Shown in pieces: positions 55,740-64,000 of a stretch of DNA of 64,000 nucleotides; within the stretch, counting starts at the first letter, position 1; every line of letters starts with the position of its first letter. The stretch comes from Elusimicrobiota bacterium (GTDB taxonomy: Bacteria > Elusimicrobiota > UBA5214 > JBBAAG01): assembly GCA_041658405.1 (NCBI GenBank), contig JBBAAG010000007.1, forward strand, positions 9,668-73,667, in the 5' to 3' direction. Below the pieces are notes generated by a model. The model worked only from the letters and a program-made list of their open reading frames with translations, was not told where the DNA came from and ran no database searches. Made by a program: the position numbers and the translations under genes.

Positions 55740-56864
55740 ATGGAAGTAAAGCTTTTAGATTTAAAGCGTACAGAAAAAGAGGTTGAGGATAAAATAGTCG
55801 CGGCGGTTACTAAAATTATTCGTGAAAAACGTTTTATTCTTGGTTCGGAAGTTAAGGAATTTGAAAAACATTTTGCTGAATATTCCGGGGTAAAACATGC
55901 GTTAGCAGTTGCGTCGGGTACTGCGGGGATACATATTGGCCTGTTGGCAGCGGGAGTGAAACCCGGGGATGCTGTAGTTACAACGCCGTTTACTTTTACT
56001 GCAACAGGTGAATGTGTAGTGCATACAACAGAAAACCTAAGGTTTGTGGATATCGACCCGGAAACGTGTTGTTTGGATATCGATAAACTTGAAACCTTAT
56101 GTAAAAAACAAAAGGTTGATTATGTGATGCCGGTACATCTGTATGGCCACCCGGTTGATATGGATAAACTTCTTAAACTGCAAATAAAGTATAACTTCAA
56201 AATTGTTGAAGATTGTGCACAGGCGCATGGTGCGCAGTGTTTGGTGAATAATGAATGGCGGAATACCGGGACACTGGGTTCTGTTGCGGCATATAGTTTT
56301 TATCCAACCAAAAACTTGGGTGCATACGGTGATGCCGGGATGGTGGTTACGGATGATGATGAAATATACGAGAAACTATTGTTGTTATTCAACCACGGAA
56401 GGACTATGCATTATGAACATCAGTTGCTGGGGTATAATTACCGTATGGATACTATTCAGGCAGCTGTGCTGGATATTAAGTTGACTCAGATGCCGAAATG
56501 GATGGAAGAAAGGTATAAATTAGCTGGACGGTATAATAATGAGTTACAGGGAATTGAAGAACTTCAGTTGATAGGGCAGCGCACATGGGCAAAAACTGTG
56601 TATCATCAGTATGTATTGCGTACAAAAAAACGTGATGCGTTACTGGCATATTTAAAGTCTAAGAATATCGGTGTTGCAGTGCATTACCCTATGCCTTTGC
56701 ATCTTCAGAAAGCGTATAAGTTTCTCGGATATAAACCCGGTGATATGCCTGTGGCTGAACAAATGGCAGGTGAGGTTTTGTCTTTACCATTGTTTCCTGG
56801 CTTAACATCTGATGAACAAGGATACGTTATTAGTGAAGTAAAAAGTTTTTTTGCGTGTAAATAA
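55740..56864 (+). CDS. DegT/DnrJ/EryC1/StrS-family sugar aminotransferase
   Basis: The 374-residue PLP enzyme aminates keto-sugars of nucleotide sugars. Motifs are RFILGSEVKEFEKHFAEY, VASGTAGIHIGL, VMPVHLYGHPVDM, VEDCAQAHGAQ and SFYPTKNLGAYGDAGMV with the PLP lysine, then NYRMDTIQAAVL. It fits with surface glycan synthesis by the preceding transferases. Confidence 0.94.
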   Translation: MEVKLLDLKRTEKEVEDKIVAAVTKIIREKRFILGSEVKEFEKHFAEYSGVKHALAVASGTAGIHIGLLAAGVKPGDAVVTTPFTFTATGECVVHTTENLRFVDIDPETCCLDIDKLETLCKKQKVDYVMPVHLYGHPVDMDKLLKLQIKYNFKIVEDCAQAHGAQCLVNNEWRNTGTLGSVAAYSFYPTKNLGAYGDAGMVVTDDDEIYEKLLLLFNHGRTMHYEHQLLGYNYRMDTIQAAVLDIKLTQMPKWMEERYKLAGRYNNELQGIEELQLIGQRTWAKTVYHQYVLRTKKRDALLAYLKSKNIGVAVHYPMPLHLQKAYKFLGYKPGDMPVAEQMAGEVLSLPLFPGLTSDEQGYVISEVKSFFACK

Positions 56865-56893
56865 TGTCTATTTAACGGAGGAGGAAATTGATC

Positions 56894-57706
56894 ATGAAAA
56901 TTTACATTCTCACGGATATCGAAGGAGTGTCTGGCGTTGTGCAGCAACGGCAGCAGGGTTTAAGCGGTGATGGTGACGGGTTTTACCAGCGCGCAAGGCA
57001 GTGGTTAACTATGGAAATTAATGCTGCGGTTGACGGTGCAAAAGCTGCTGGGGCGGATAAGATTATAGTCATTGACGGGCATGGGCATAATGGCGGGTAT
57101 AATGTTGTATTTGAAAACCTTAGCGAGAACGCGGATTACGTTGTTGGAACGCCCTGGGATAAGTATCCTCCGGTAATGGATAAGAGTTTTGACCTCCTGT
57201 TCCAGGTTGGTGCGCATGCGATGGCGGGGACCAGTCCCGCGGTGCTTGAGCATACAATGTCATCAGCTGCGGTTTTAAATTATTGGATCAACGGTAAACG
57301 CGTAGGTGAGTTGGGCTTGCTTTCAATGATCGCAAGTGATTACGGTATTCCCACGGGATTAGTTACCGGTGATTACTACATGTGTGTAGAAGCAAAGAAG
57401 TTGTTGGGGAATAACCTGTTTGCAGTAGCGACAAAAAAAGCGTTATCGCGTACCAGCGCAGTGTGTTATCCGTTAAGCAAAAATTTGCGTGAGATAAAAA
57501 AAGCTGCGGGTGACGCTGTGAAAAACGCTGAATTGTTTAAATTGTTGAAGGTAAAACGGCCGGTGGAGTTAAGGATAGATTTTCTGCGGACTGATATGGT
57601 TAGACGGTACCAGGACAAGCCGCACTGCAAAATTGTTGATAACAGGACACTGGTGATAAAAGCAGGGAATATGATTGAAGTTGTTAATATTTGGAGGAAC
57701 GCGTGA
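56894..57706 (+). CDS. M55-family D-aminopeptidase (DppA-like)
   Basis: The 270-residue protein matches peptidase family M55: MKIYILTDIEGVSGV with the zinc-binding Asp and Glu, IVIDGHGHNGGYN, VGAHAMAGTSPAVLEHT and the later ALSRTSA region. DppA cleaves D-Ala-D-Ala and related D-peptides. ATG 56894 lies at good distance from GGAGGAGG; TTG 56888 is too close. Its last codons overlap the next gene (GTGA). Confidence 0.9.
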   Translation: MKIYILTDIEGVSGVVQQRQQGLSGDGDGFYQRARQWLTMEINAAVDGAKAAGADKIIVIDGHGHNGGYNVVFENLSENADYVVGTPWDKYPPVMDKSFDLLFQVGAHAMAGTSPAVLEHTMSSAAVLNYWINGKRVGELGLLSMIASDYGIPTGLVTGDYYMCVEAKKLLGNNLFAVATKKALSRTSAVCYPLSKNLREIKKAAGDAVKNAELFKLLKVKRPVELRIDFLRTDMVRRYQDKPHCKIVDNRTLVIKAGNMIEVVNIWRNA

Positions 57707-60036
57707 AGAAGGTAGTTCTTTTATTAACGATAATATTAGGCTCGGTTTCGTTATCACTCGCCGGGATGGCGGAGTATAACCCGCAGGATCCGGTATACAA
57801 AAATATTACAGCGCCATTTCTCTGGGAAGCTGATACGTCGTTTAGTGCTGGGCTCGGGACAACTACTGCATTGGGTATACTCGATAACTTGCAGCAGCAC
57901 GGGGTGAACCTGATATGGGTACAAGTAGAACACTACGGTAGCGGGGAGGTGTATTACAAAAAAACTGCGTTGACTGGGTTGACGTGCAGATATGGTAAAA
58001 CACCTGGTGATGTATGGGAAAAAATCGACCCGTTTGAATGGTTGGTCGATGAATGCCATCGCCGCGGGATGAAGATTATGGTTAAACTGCACGGAAGTAA
58101 TCATGCGTTATGGGATGCAAACGAATCCTGGCGTAAACGCGGGCCTGATGGGCAGGAAGTGTGGTGGGCAAGTACGTTGTCAAGTACCGGTGTGGTGACA
58201 CATACAACAAAACTAAAAAATTTTTGTTGTAACGCGCCTTACTGGGAAACCGTGTTTTTTAAGATGGAAGAAGAGCTTCTGCGTAATTATAATATCGACG
58301 GGGTTTATCTTGATACATGCCAGGCGGAGTTTACTGAACCGTTCACGTGTTACTGCCAGTATTGTAAGGCTCGGTTCAAACGTGAAACCGGGAAAGATCT
58401 GCCAAAACAAACTGTATTAAGAGAAAATTGGGATAAAAATCCGGATACCAAGCTATGGGCGATAAAACGTGTGGAATGGGTGAACCAAATATGGGAAAGG
58501 TTTGGTACATTAGCGAGAAGTATTAAGCCTGATACTGCGGTGATGCTTAACCTCGGAGGGGAGTATACTGGATACTCAACTGCACTGGACAGGCGGTATT
58601 CATCAGCGTATGTTACCCACGCGACACCGGAGCCGGTTAATACGCCGAGAGTGTATGCTGTGCGGTATGCGTCAAGAGAAAAGAAGGCTGGGTTGCCTGC
58701 CCGTACGCATTTTGAAATTTCGAGGGATACACTGAATGTGAGTTATGACACGTATGGCAGTGGCGCGTTTATTTCGAAGATGATGATTGCGGATGCAGAT
58801 GGTAAACCTGCAGCACAGATTAGCCGTGACTGGTTTACTACAGGAGAAAACGGGCTTGGGCCGATTGAGATTGAGGTTGGGACTATAGAATCGAATATTG
58901 CAGGCGGGGCAAAAGGGTTCATGTTTTTTGGGTATTTGGCAGCCTACTATGTGCGTAATCGTATAAGTACAAGCACATGGATGAATGATGAGTATATAAA
59001 GTATCTGCAAGGAATGGATAAAGGGTTAAGAAAAGAGTATCTCGCAAATAGCGTTCCCGCGTATGAAGTCGGGATTTTATGGGATCGTGAGACGGATTTT
59101 TGGATGAATGATTACTGGAACAGGTTCGCCGTCAAAGGCGGGGTGTATTGCGGCCTTCAGCATGTTAACAGCACACCAACAGGAGTAATCGGGACGAGCC
59201 AGGCAAAAGGGAAACATTTTTCTGAAGGCGGGTATAATCTTAAACCGCGTAATCTCCAGGGATACAAAGTCGTTATTGCACCGCAGTGGTTGACAATATC
59301 CGGGAATGATGCGCAGGTAATGCAAAAGTATGTACTTGACGGAGGGAATCTCATTCTTATGGGACCGTTATGCGAATACGATGATTACCTCATAAAACCG
59401 GCGGTGATAGTGAATACCCGAAAATATTTTGGTATTTCAGTGAACAACGAAGTTAAATCTTCGACGGGGAGTGTGTTGGTTCCAAATATTCAAAAGTATC
59501 CATTCCATCCTGTGTTCAGGGGTTTATCAGGGGAAGGGTTTAGTTACGGTGCAGATGTTAATACTTATGAGTTTCAGGTGAGTAATAACAACGAAATTCT
59601 TGCATATGAACAAAATGACGGGAAAACAGTTCCTGCAGTGGTGGCTTATCCCATGGGTAAGGGGCGGATTGTGTATATCAACGCAGTCGAAGGAAAAAAG
59701 TTTAGTCCTGAGATGCATAGGTTTGTTTTTAATACTGTTAATTGGTTGATGGATAATAAACCCCCGGTTATTGTTGAAGGAACAACACCGGAGTCAGTGA
59801 TTAACTTTACAGAGAACAAGATAACTGGGGAGAAGTTTGTGCATATCATGACTGTTGATAATAACCCAAAAGTAACGGTTAAGGTGCGGTTGGATGGGCG
59901 GCAGAACATTAAGGCCGCACAGGTGTGTTTGTATGGTAGTGACGAGGTTAAAACTGTACCGTTAACAATAGAAAACGGGTACGGGGTTGTTACGTTCGAA
60001 AATATAAGGCCGTATTATTTGATTGTTAAAATTTAG
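57703..60036 (+). CDS. Secreted glycoside-hydrolase-like protein with GATase-like domain
   Basis: The 777-residue protein has a signal peptide (VKKVVLLLTIILGSVSLSLAG). The N-terminal 400 residues look like a TIM barrel of the hypothetical glycosidase (GHL/GH42-like) type: GVNLIWVQVEHYGSGEVYY, GMKIMVKLHG and NIDGVYLDTCQAEFTEPFTCYC. A beta-galactosidase-trimerisation or GATase-like domain follows (YKVVIAPQWL, YVLDGGNLILMGP, GKGRIVYINAVE) and a beta-sandwich end. The substrate is unknown. GTG 57703 follows GGAGG by five bases and overlaps the M55 stop. Confidence 0.72.
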   Translation: MKKVVLLLTIILGSVSLSLAGMAEYNPQDPVYKNITAPFLWEADTSFSAGLGTTTALGILDNLQQHGVNLIWVQVEHYGSGEVYYKKTALTGLTCRYGKTPGDVWEKIDPFEWLVDECHRRGMKIMVKLHGSNHALWDANESWRKRGPDGQEVWWASTLSSTGVVTHTTKLKNFCCNAPYWETVFFKMEEELLRNYNIDGVYLDTCQAEFTEPFTCYCQYCKARFKRETGKDLPKQTVLRENWDKNPDTKLWAIKRVEWVNQIWERFGTLARSIKPDTAVMLNLGGEYTGYSTALDRRYSSAYVTHATPEPVNTPRVYAVRYASREKKAGLPARTHFEISRDTLNVSYDTYGSGAFISKMMIADADGKPAAQISRDWFTTGENGLGPIEIEVGTIESNIAGGAKGFMFFGYLAAYYVRNRISTSTWMNDEYIKYLQGMDKGLRKEYLANSVPAYEVGILWDRETDFWMNDYWNRFAVKGGVYCGLQHVNSTPTGVIGTSQAKGKHFSEGGYNLKPRNLQGYKVVIAPQWLTISGNDAQVMQKYVLDGGNLILMGPLCEYDDYLIKPAVIVNTRKYFGISVNNEVKSSTGSVLVPNIQKYPFHPVFRGLSGEGFSYGADVNTYEFQVSNNNEILAYEQNDGKTVPAVVAYPMGKGRIVYINAVEGKKFSPEMHRFVFNTVNWLMDNKPPVIVEGTTPESVINFTENKITGEKFVHIMTVDNNPKVTVKVRLDGRQNIKAAQVCLYGSDEVKTVPLTIENGYGVVTFENIRPYYLIVKI

Positions 60037-60148
60037 GTTTTAAGGTTTAAGGTTTGAGATTTTGGTAAAAAAATATTGTATATTGTAATTAATTGTAATC
60101 AAGAGTGTTTTTTATGTTTTAAATGTAATTAGAAGGAGGGGAAGTTAA

Positions 60149-61273
60149 ATGGCGGATAAAATTGTAAGGTTTGGAATCATAGGTTGCGGGGTTATCTCAA
60201 GTTTTCATGCGAAAGCTATAAAAGCTAATGTGGGGAAAGCTGAACTAGTGGCGGTATGCGATGAAATTGAAGAAAAAGCAAAAAAACTTGCTGCAGATTT
60301 TGGTGTTAATAAAGTGTTTACTGATTATCGCAAGATGATTGAAGATAAAGAAGTTGATGCGGTATGCGTGTGTACTCCCAGCGGGTTGCATCTGGAACCT
60401 GCTGTATTCGCAGCGGAGCACGGAAAAAATATTATGTGCGAAAAACCTATTGAGATAACGCTTGAACGCACAGATATGATGCTTAATGCATGTAAAAAAA
60501 ACGGAACCCGGCTTGGTTGCATATTCCAGCGTCGTACGTGGGATTTAAACAAAAAAATTAAGGAAACAATTGATTCCGGTGTGTTAGGGAAAATGTTGAT
60601 GGGCGACGCGTATCTTAAGTATTTCAGGTCAAGAGATTATTATAAAAGCGCAGGCTGGCGCGGGACTTGGGAACTTGATGGTGGTGGTGCGTTGATGAAT
60701 CAGGGAATACACGGGATTGATCTTATACAGTGGTTAATGGGCGGTGTGGATTCTGTCACTGCAATGTGTGAAACAAAAGCGAGAGATATTCAGGTTGAAG
60801 ACACAGCAATCGCAATGATTAAGTATAAAAACGGTGCTATGGGTGTCATACAGGGTACAACTTCTATTTATCCCGGGGAAAACAGTGTGTTTGCGGTACA
60901 CGGGGATAAAGGTAGTATTATAACTGAAGAACGGAAAGTGAAACGTTGGGCGATTGAAGTGCCAAATGATGAGAAACGCGCTAAGGAAAAAGAGAATGAG
61001 AAAAATATGATAGAATCCGGTGGTGCAGACGCCGGGACCGGGATGTCATCTGATCCGAAAGCTATTGGGTTTGAAGGGCATGCGAAACAAATCGGTGATT
61101 TATGCGATGCGATTAACGCGCCGCGTGATCCGTATATAACCGGCGACGAAGGAAGAAAAGCGTTGGAGGTTATACTCGCAATTTATGAATCAGCAAGAAC
61201 CGGGAGTACTGTGAAACTGCCGTTAAAGAAGTCGCCTGACATGAAAAAAGCCGGCGGGTTTAAAAAAGGGTGA
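60149..61273 (+). CDS. Gfo/Idh/MocA-family NAD(P)-dependent oxidoreductase
   Basis: The 374-residue enzyme has the Rossmann motif FGIIGCGVISSFHAKAI, the family CTPSGLHLEPAVFAAEHGK and EKPIE with the conserved lysine, and the C-terminal domain with GGGALMNQGIHGIDLIQWL. Such enzymes oxidise or reduce sugars and inositols. AGAAGGAGGGG precedes the start. A 112-base AT-rich gap separates it from the previous gene; I see no firm promoter in it. Confidence 0.92.
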   Translation: MADKIVRFGIIGCGVISSFHAKAIKANVGKAELVAVCDEIEEKAKKLAADFGVNKVFTDYRKMIEDKEVDAVCVCTPSGLHLEPAVFAAEHGKNIMCEKPIEITLERTDMMLNACKKNGTRLGCIFQRRTWDLNKKIKETIDSGVLGKMLMGDAYLKYFRSRDYYKSAGWRGTWELDGGGALMNQGIHGIDLIQWLMGGVDSVTAMCETKARDIQVEDTAIAMIKYKNGAMGVIQGTTSIYPGENSVFAVHGDKGSIITEERKVKRWAIEVPNDEKRAKEKENEKNMIESGGADAGTGMSSDPKAIGFEGHAKQIGDLCDAINAPRDPYITGDEGRKALEVILAIYESARTGSTVKLPLKKSPDMKKAGGFKKG

Positions 61274-61287
61274 TTTCATAGGGAATA

Positions 61288-62196
61288 ATGGTTAAACAAA
61301 ACTTTCCTTCATATGAGCAGGTGCGGGGAGTGATTGAATCCGCGTTGCAGGAAGATTTTGCAGTGAAAGATATCACCACGGGCTTGTTTTCCGGGACACA
61401 CAGAATTGTCCATGCAAAACTTGTTGCAAAACAGGAGGGTGTTATCGCCGGTATGGCTGTTGTGCCATTGATTCTAAAGACATTACGCAGGTATGCTGCT
61501 GCGGATAATATACTTAATAAATGTGGGAAAGAAACGGTTGTATGTTATGTTCGTGACGGAAAACGTGTAGCATCCAGGAAGTGTATTGGTGAAATTATTG
61601 CGCCGTTCGGGATAGTTCTTTCTGTTGAACGTACGATACTGAACTTTTTGCAGCAGTTGTCGGGAATCGCGACACTTACCAGGTTATACGTAGATGCGCT
61701 GGGTAAGGTTAATAAAAAGGCTAAGGTGTATGATACACGGAAAACTACGCCGGGGATGCGTGTGCTTGAGAAGTACGCGGTTACCTGCGGAGGTGGGAAT
61801 AATCATAGGTTTCATCTTGCGGACCAGGTTTTGATCAAGGATAATCATTGGGAACTATTACCCTGCGAGGGGTTTGAGAAGGTGAAAAACAGAGTGTTTG
61901 GCCTGCGGAAGAAAAAAAAGGTTAAAGTAGAGATTGAAGTGGATAAGTTCAGCGAGTTACAAAAAGTGTTGGAGTTCAGGCCTGATATTATTATGCTTGA
62001 TAACATGGATATCCATACAGTAAAACGTGCGGTTACAATCATTAGAAGGTTTGATAAAAAAATTGAGATTGAACTATCCGGGAATATTAACCTAAAAAGA
62101 ATATCGGTATTCAGAGGGTTGGATATTGACCGTGTTTCTATAGGAAGAATAACTCATTCCGCTCCGGCAATGGATATTAGTTTGGATATTGTTTAG
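61288..62196 (+). CDS. nadC: Nicotinate-nucleotide pyrophosphorylase (carboxylating)
   Basis: The 302-residue enzyme converts quinolinate and PRPP to nicotinate mononucleotide in NAD synthesis. Motifs are ALQEDFAVKDITT, ERTILNFLQQLSGIAT, DTRKTTPGMRVLEKYAV with CGGGNNHRF, LIKDNHW and IELSGNINLKRI. Normal length. nadA and nadB are not in the window. Confidence 0.95.
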   Translation: MVKQNFPSYEQVRGVIESALQEDFAVKDITTGLFSGTHRIVHAKLVAKQEGVIAGMAVVPLILKTLRRYAAADNILNKCGKETVVCYVRDGKRVASRKCIGEIIAPFGIVLSVERTILNFLQQLSGIATLTRLYVDALGKVNKKAKVYDTRKTTPGMRVLEKYAVTCGGGNNHRFHLADQVLIKDNHWELLPCEGFEKVKNRVFGLRKKKKVKVEIEVDKFSELQKVLEFRPDIIMLDNMDIHTVKRAVTIIRRFDKKIEIELSGNINLKRISVFRGLDIDRVSIGRITHSAPAMDISLDIV

Positions 62197-62828
62197 TATC
62201 CTGCTAAAAAAGTTGTTAATCCAAAATATAGTGCAAAGATGATTAGTGCCGCTGCACAGCCGCCAATCAGGGTTTTATATAGAGTTAATGATAAAAAATT
62301 ACGGCTTTTGCTTATAGTGAACGAAATAAACCAGTATACCGCGAGGTCAGCAAGTTCGTGCCCAATGAAAAATGCTAGTAATCCAAAAATACCGGCGTGT
62401 TGCGCAGAGATAACTAATCCTATCCCGATACTAAACCACCATATTGTCCAATACGGGTTTGACAGGCTCATCAGTATTCCGTTTAGGATAAGGTTTTTGC
62501 CGGAGGATGGGGTTTTGTCTTTAAGAAAATCTAGGGTCAGTCCGGGAATTGAGTAAAGCATCATAGCTCCGAGGATAAACAAGAACACGGATCCTGTAAT
62601 AGAAATTGTTGTAATAACAAAAGGTGTATTGATAAACTTTGAGAATCCGAGAATAATTATTGTTATCATCACGATTTCAAGTAACGCGTGGCCTAAAACG
62701 AATAATGGGCCGGTTTTTGAGCCGTGTTTTGTGGAATCGTTGATCACCGCGGTCATTAACGGGCCAGGGACTAGTGCTCCGCTGAACGCTATCATAAACG
62801 ACATAGTAAATAATGTAAGTATATCCAT
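62193..62828 (-). CDS. LysE-family exporter
   Basis: The 211-residue protein has six hydrophobic segments and the family start MDILTLFTMSFMIAFSGALVPGPLM, then GPLFVLGHALLE and NPYWTIWWFSIG. LysE/RhtB proteins export amino acids or related small molecules. It converges on nadC and their ends overlap by four bases. Confidence 0.88.
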   Translation of the reverse strand: MDILTLFTMSFMIAFSGALVPGPLMTAVINDSTKHGSKTGPLFVLGHALLEIVMITIIILGFSKFINTPFVITTISITGSVFLFILGAMMLYSIPGLTLDFLKDKTPSSGKNLILNGILMSLSNPYWTIWWFSIGIGLVISAQHAGIFGLLAFFIGHELADLAVYWFISFTISKSRNFLSLTLYKTLIGGCAAALIIFALYFGLTTFLAGY

Positions 62829-62887
62829 AACAAAAGAATTCTAACTTTATAACAGAAGTAATGCAATTGAAAAAGTGGGGAAATTGG

Positions 62888-62901
62888 TATAATAATATGA
62901 T
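62888..62901 (+). promoter_or_regulatory. -10 box directly before birA; near-leaderless transcript
   Basis: TATAAT at 62888-62893 is eight bases before the ATG at 62902, so transcription would begin about two bases before the start codon. TTGAAA at 62867-62872 is a possible -35 with a short 15-base spacer. No ribosome site is present. Confidence 0.5.
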
Positions 62902-63657
62902 ATGAAAATTATTTTAGTTGAGTATAAAAGCGTGGCATCAACTCAGGATGTTGCGCGTATACTTGTTGAAAAACATGGGTTTGGTGAAGGAACTGTTGTG
63001 GTTGCAGAAAAGCAAACACGGGGACGGGGGCGAATAAAACGCCGGTGGTCGTCCTGTCCCGGAGGTATTTGGATGACGGTTGTACTTAAACCCTGTATTA
63101 GTCCGCACAGGTTAGCCGGGTTGAGTTTGGTAGTGTCTTTAGCATTAATGAAGGCTATAAAATCATTTACTGGGATAGATACAAAACTTAAATGGCCAAA
63201 TGATGTTATGATAAAAAACAGCAGCGGAGAGTTTAAGAAGTTAGCGGGTGTATTAGTGGAAACTGTGTTGTCCAGGGATAAAGTTAAAAATGTATATATA
63301 GGGATCGGGGTTAATGTGTTTAATAAAATCCCGGAGGTGCTTAACAAGAGTGCTGTGTGCCTAGTGGCTTACAATAAAGTTTGTATGAACAAACGTGCGG
63401 TGTTCTTACGAGAACTCAGAACCGGGATTATTAAGGTTGTCAACCGGGATTATCTTTCGCTTAAGTCAAAAGGGTTTAAATATTATATGCATAAATGCAA
63501 CCGTGTATTGGCATATAGAAATAGGTTAGTGAATGTTACTATTGGCGAAAAAAAAGTGCAATGCAGGGTTATGAGGATAGATACGGATGCCGGATTGGTG
63601 GTAAAAACAGGTGGGAGGTCTGAGAAAGTGGTTGCGGGTGAAATTTGTGAAATCTAA
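62902..63657 (+). CDS. birA: Biotin--[acetyl-CoA-carboxylase] ligase, catalytic domain only
   Basis: The 251-residue enzyme attaches biotin to carboxylase carrier proteins. Motifs are YKSVASTQDVARIL, EKQTRGRGRIKRRW (biotinyl-AMP loop), GGIWMTVVLKP, KWPNDVM and KLAGVLVE, followed by the C-terminal SH3-like cap. The N-terminal DNA-binding domain of E. coli BirA is missing, so it is a group I ligase and not a repressor. Confidence 0.93.
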   Translation: MKIILVEYKSVASTQDVARILVEKHGFGEGTVVVAEKQTRGRGRIKRRWSSCPGGIWMTVVLKPCISPHRLAGLSLVVSLALMKAIKSFTGIDTKLKWPNDVMIKNSSGEFKKLAGVLVETVLSRDKVKNVYIGIGVNVFNKIPEVLNKSAVCLVAYNKVCMNKRAVFLRELRTGIIKVVNRDYLSLKSKGFKYYMHKCNRVLAYRNRLVNVTIGEKKVQCRVMRIDTDAGLVVKTGGRSEKVVAGEICEI

Positions 63658-64000
63658 GATTGATTTGGGTAAGCGTATACCAAAATCTGTTATCCCGAGA
63701 TTATCGTTTTACTACAGGATACTTGTTGAGTTCAAGGAAAAGTATTTGTCTTCCGTACAGCTCGCGCGGAGGGCTGGTTTTACTGATGCGCAGGTACGGC
63801 GTGACCTTGCTTACTTTGGGCAGTTCGGTACAAGAGGTAAGGGGTATGATGTTGATGCGTTAAAACAGGCATTATCGGAAATTTTGGGGATTGACCGTAC
63901 ATGGTCGGTTGGCGTGATTGGAGTGGGTAATCTTGGGACCGCGTTTATTAAGTACCGTGGATTCGGGAAACAGGGGTTTAATATTGTTGCAGGGTTTGAT
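63647..64000 (+). CDS. rex: Redox-sensing repressor Rex, 3' end outside window
   Basis: GTG 63647 opens a frame that overlaps the end of birA and runs to the last base (118 codons). The N-terminal winged helix reads VIPRLSFYYRILVEF, SSVQLARRAGFTDAQVRRDLAYFGQFGTRGKGYDV, typical of Rex. The NAD-binding domain begins with VGVIGVGNLGTAFI. Rex senses the NADH/NAD ratio and represses fermentation and anaerobic genes. Confidence 0.92.
   Translation, partial: MKSKIDLGKRIPKSVIPRLSFYYRILVEFKEKYLSSVQLARRAGFTDAQVRRDLAYFGQFGTRGKGYDVDALKQALSEILGIDRTWSVGVIGVGNLGTAFIKYRGFGKQGFNIVAGFD

Noticed and set aside
60037..60148. Promoter in the AT-rich gap before the Gfo/Idh/MocA gene
   Set aside because: Several TTG and TAAT-like words occur, but no pair has proper spacing, and the short TTTAAGG repeats give no clear meaning.
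63660..63863. 67-codon plus-strand frame after birA
   Set aside because: It is out of frame with rex, which starts at GTG 63647 and covers the same bases with clear family motifs.

Overview
The window looks like chromosomal DNA from a diderm bacterium of intermediate GC content. It shows strong Shine-Dalgarno sites, tightly overlapping genes, many PorV/PorQ-type outer-membrane barrels, very large secreted proteins with type IX-like C-terminal domains, and a complete Bat (MoxR/VWA) operon. This mix is typical of uncultured Elusimicrobiota-like or FCB-related lineages. No rRNA or marker gene here settles the phylum, so that placement is inference. I found no tRNA, rRNA, CRISPR array, transposase or phage integrase.

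Left part (1-23277): the 3' end of a giant modular surface protein is followed by a strong promoter, two tandem class-I cyclic-di-GMP (GEMM) riboswitches, and a motor-like gene set. That set encodes a PorV-type barrel with TPRs, a fusion of FliF (last periplasmic domain plus membrane helix) to FliG plus TPRs, a 1090-residue coiled-coil protein, a DUF1646 transporter, FlbD, MotA and MotB. No other flagellar gene is visible. The region reads as a MotAB-driven, c-di-GMP-controlled machine that couples a FliG rotor surface to an outer-membrane barrel and perhaps to a giant adhesin, possibly for gliding or secretion. It is the best candidate here for an undescribed system. The second riboswitch is also unusual: its conserved core is interrupted at two points by blocks of perfectly closed hairpins. 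Pyruvate phosphate dikinase follows.

Middle part (23382-45642): a polytopic membrane protein faces a ten-gene minus-strand Bat operon (MoxR, DUF58, SurA-N-like, BatD-like, BatA, BatB, BatC, BatD, L,D-transpeptidase, BatE). Divergent from it is a second giant secreted protein (propeller plus FN3 repeats plus CHU_C-type end), then a second PorV-like barrel with a LysM domain, a histidine kinase, and a response regulator anchored in the membrane with an external propeller. The arrangement of giant cargo followed by a PorV-like barrel therefore occurs twice. ThiE and a DUF2148 protein follow.

Right part (45653-64000): this is housekeeping and envelope synthesis. It holds PBP1A, YggS, MurC, MurB, Ddl, FtsQ, a GT-C/GT4/GT2/DegT sugar cluster, an M55 peptidase coupled to a secreted glycosidase-like protein, a Gfo/Idh/MocA oxidoreductase, NadC, LysE, BirA and the 5' end of rex. 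Several genes start only a few bases after a TATAAT box, which suggests leaderless transcripts.
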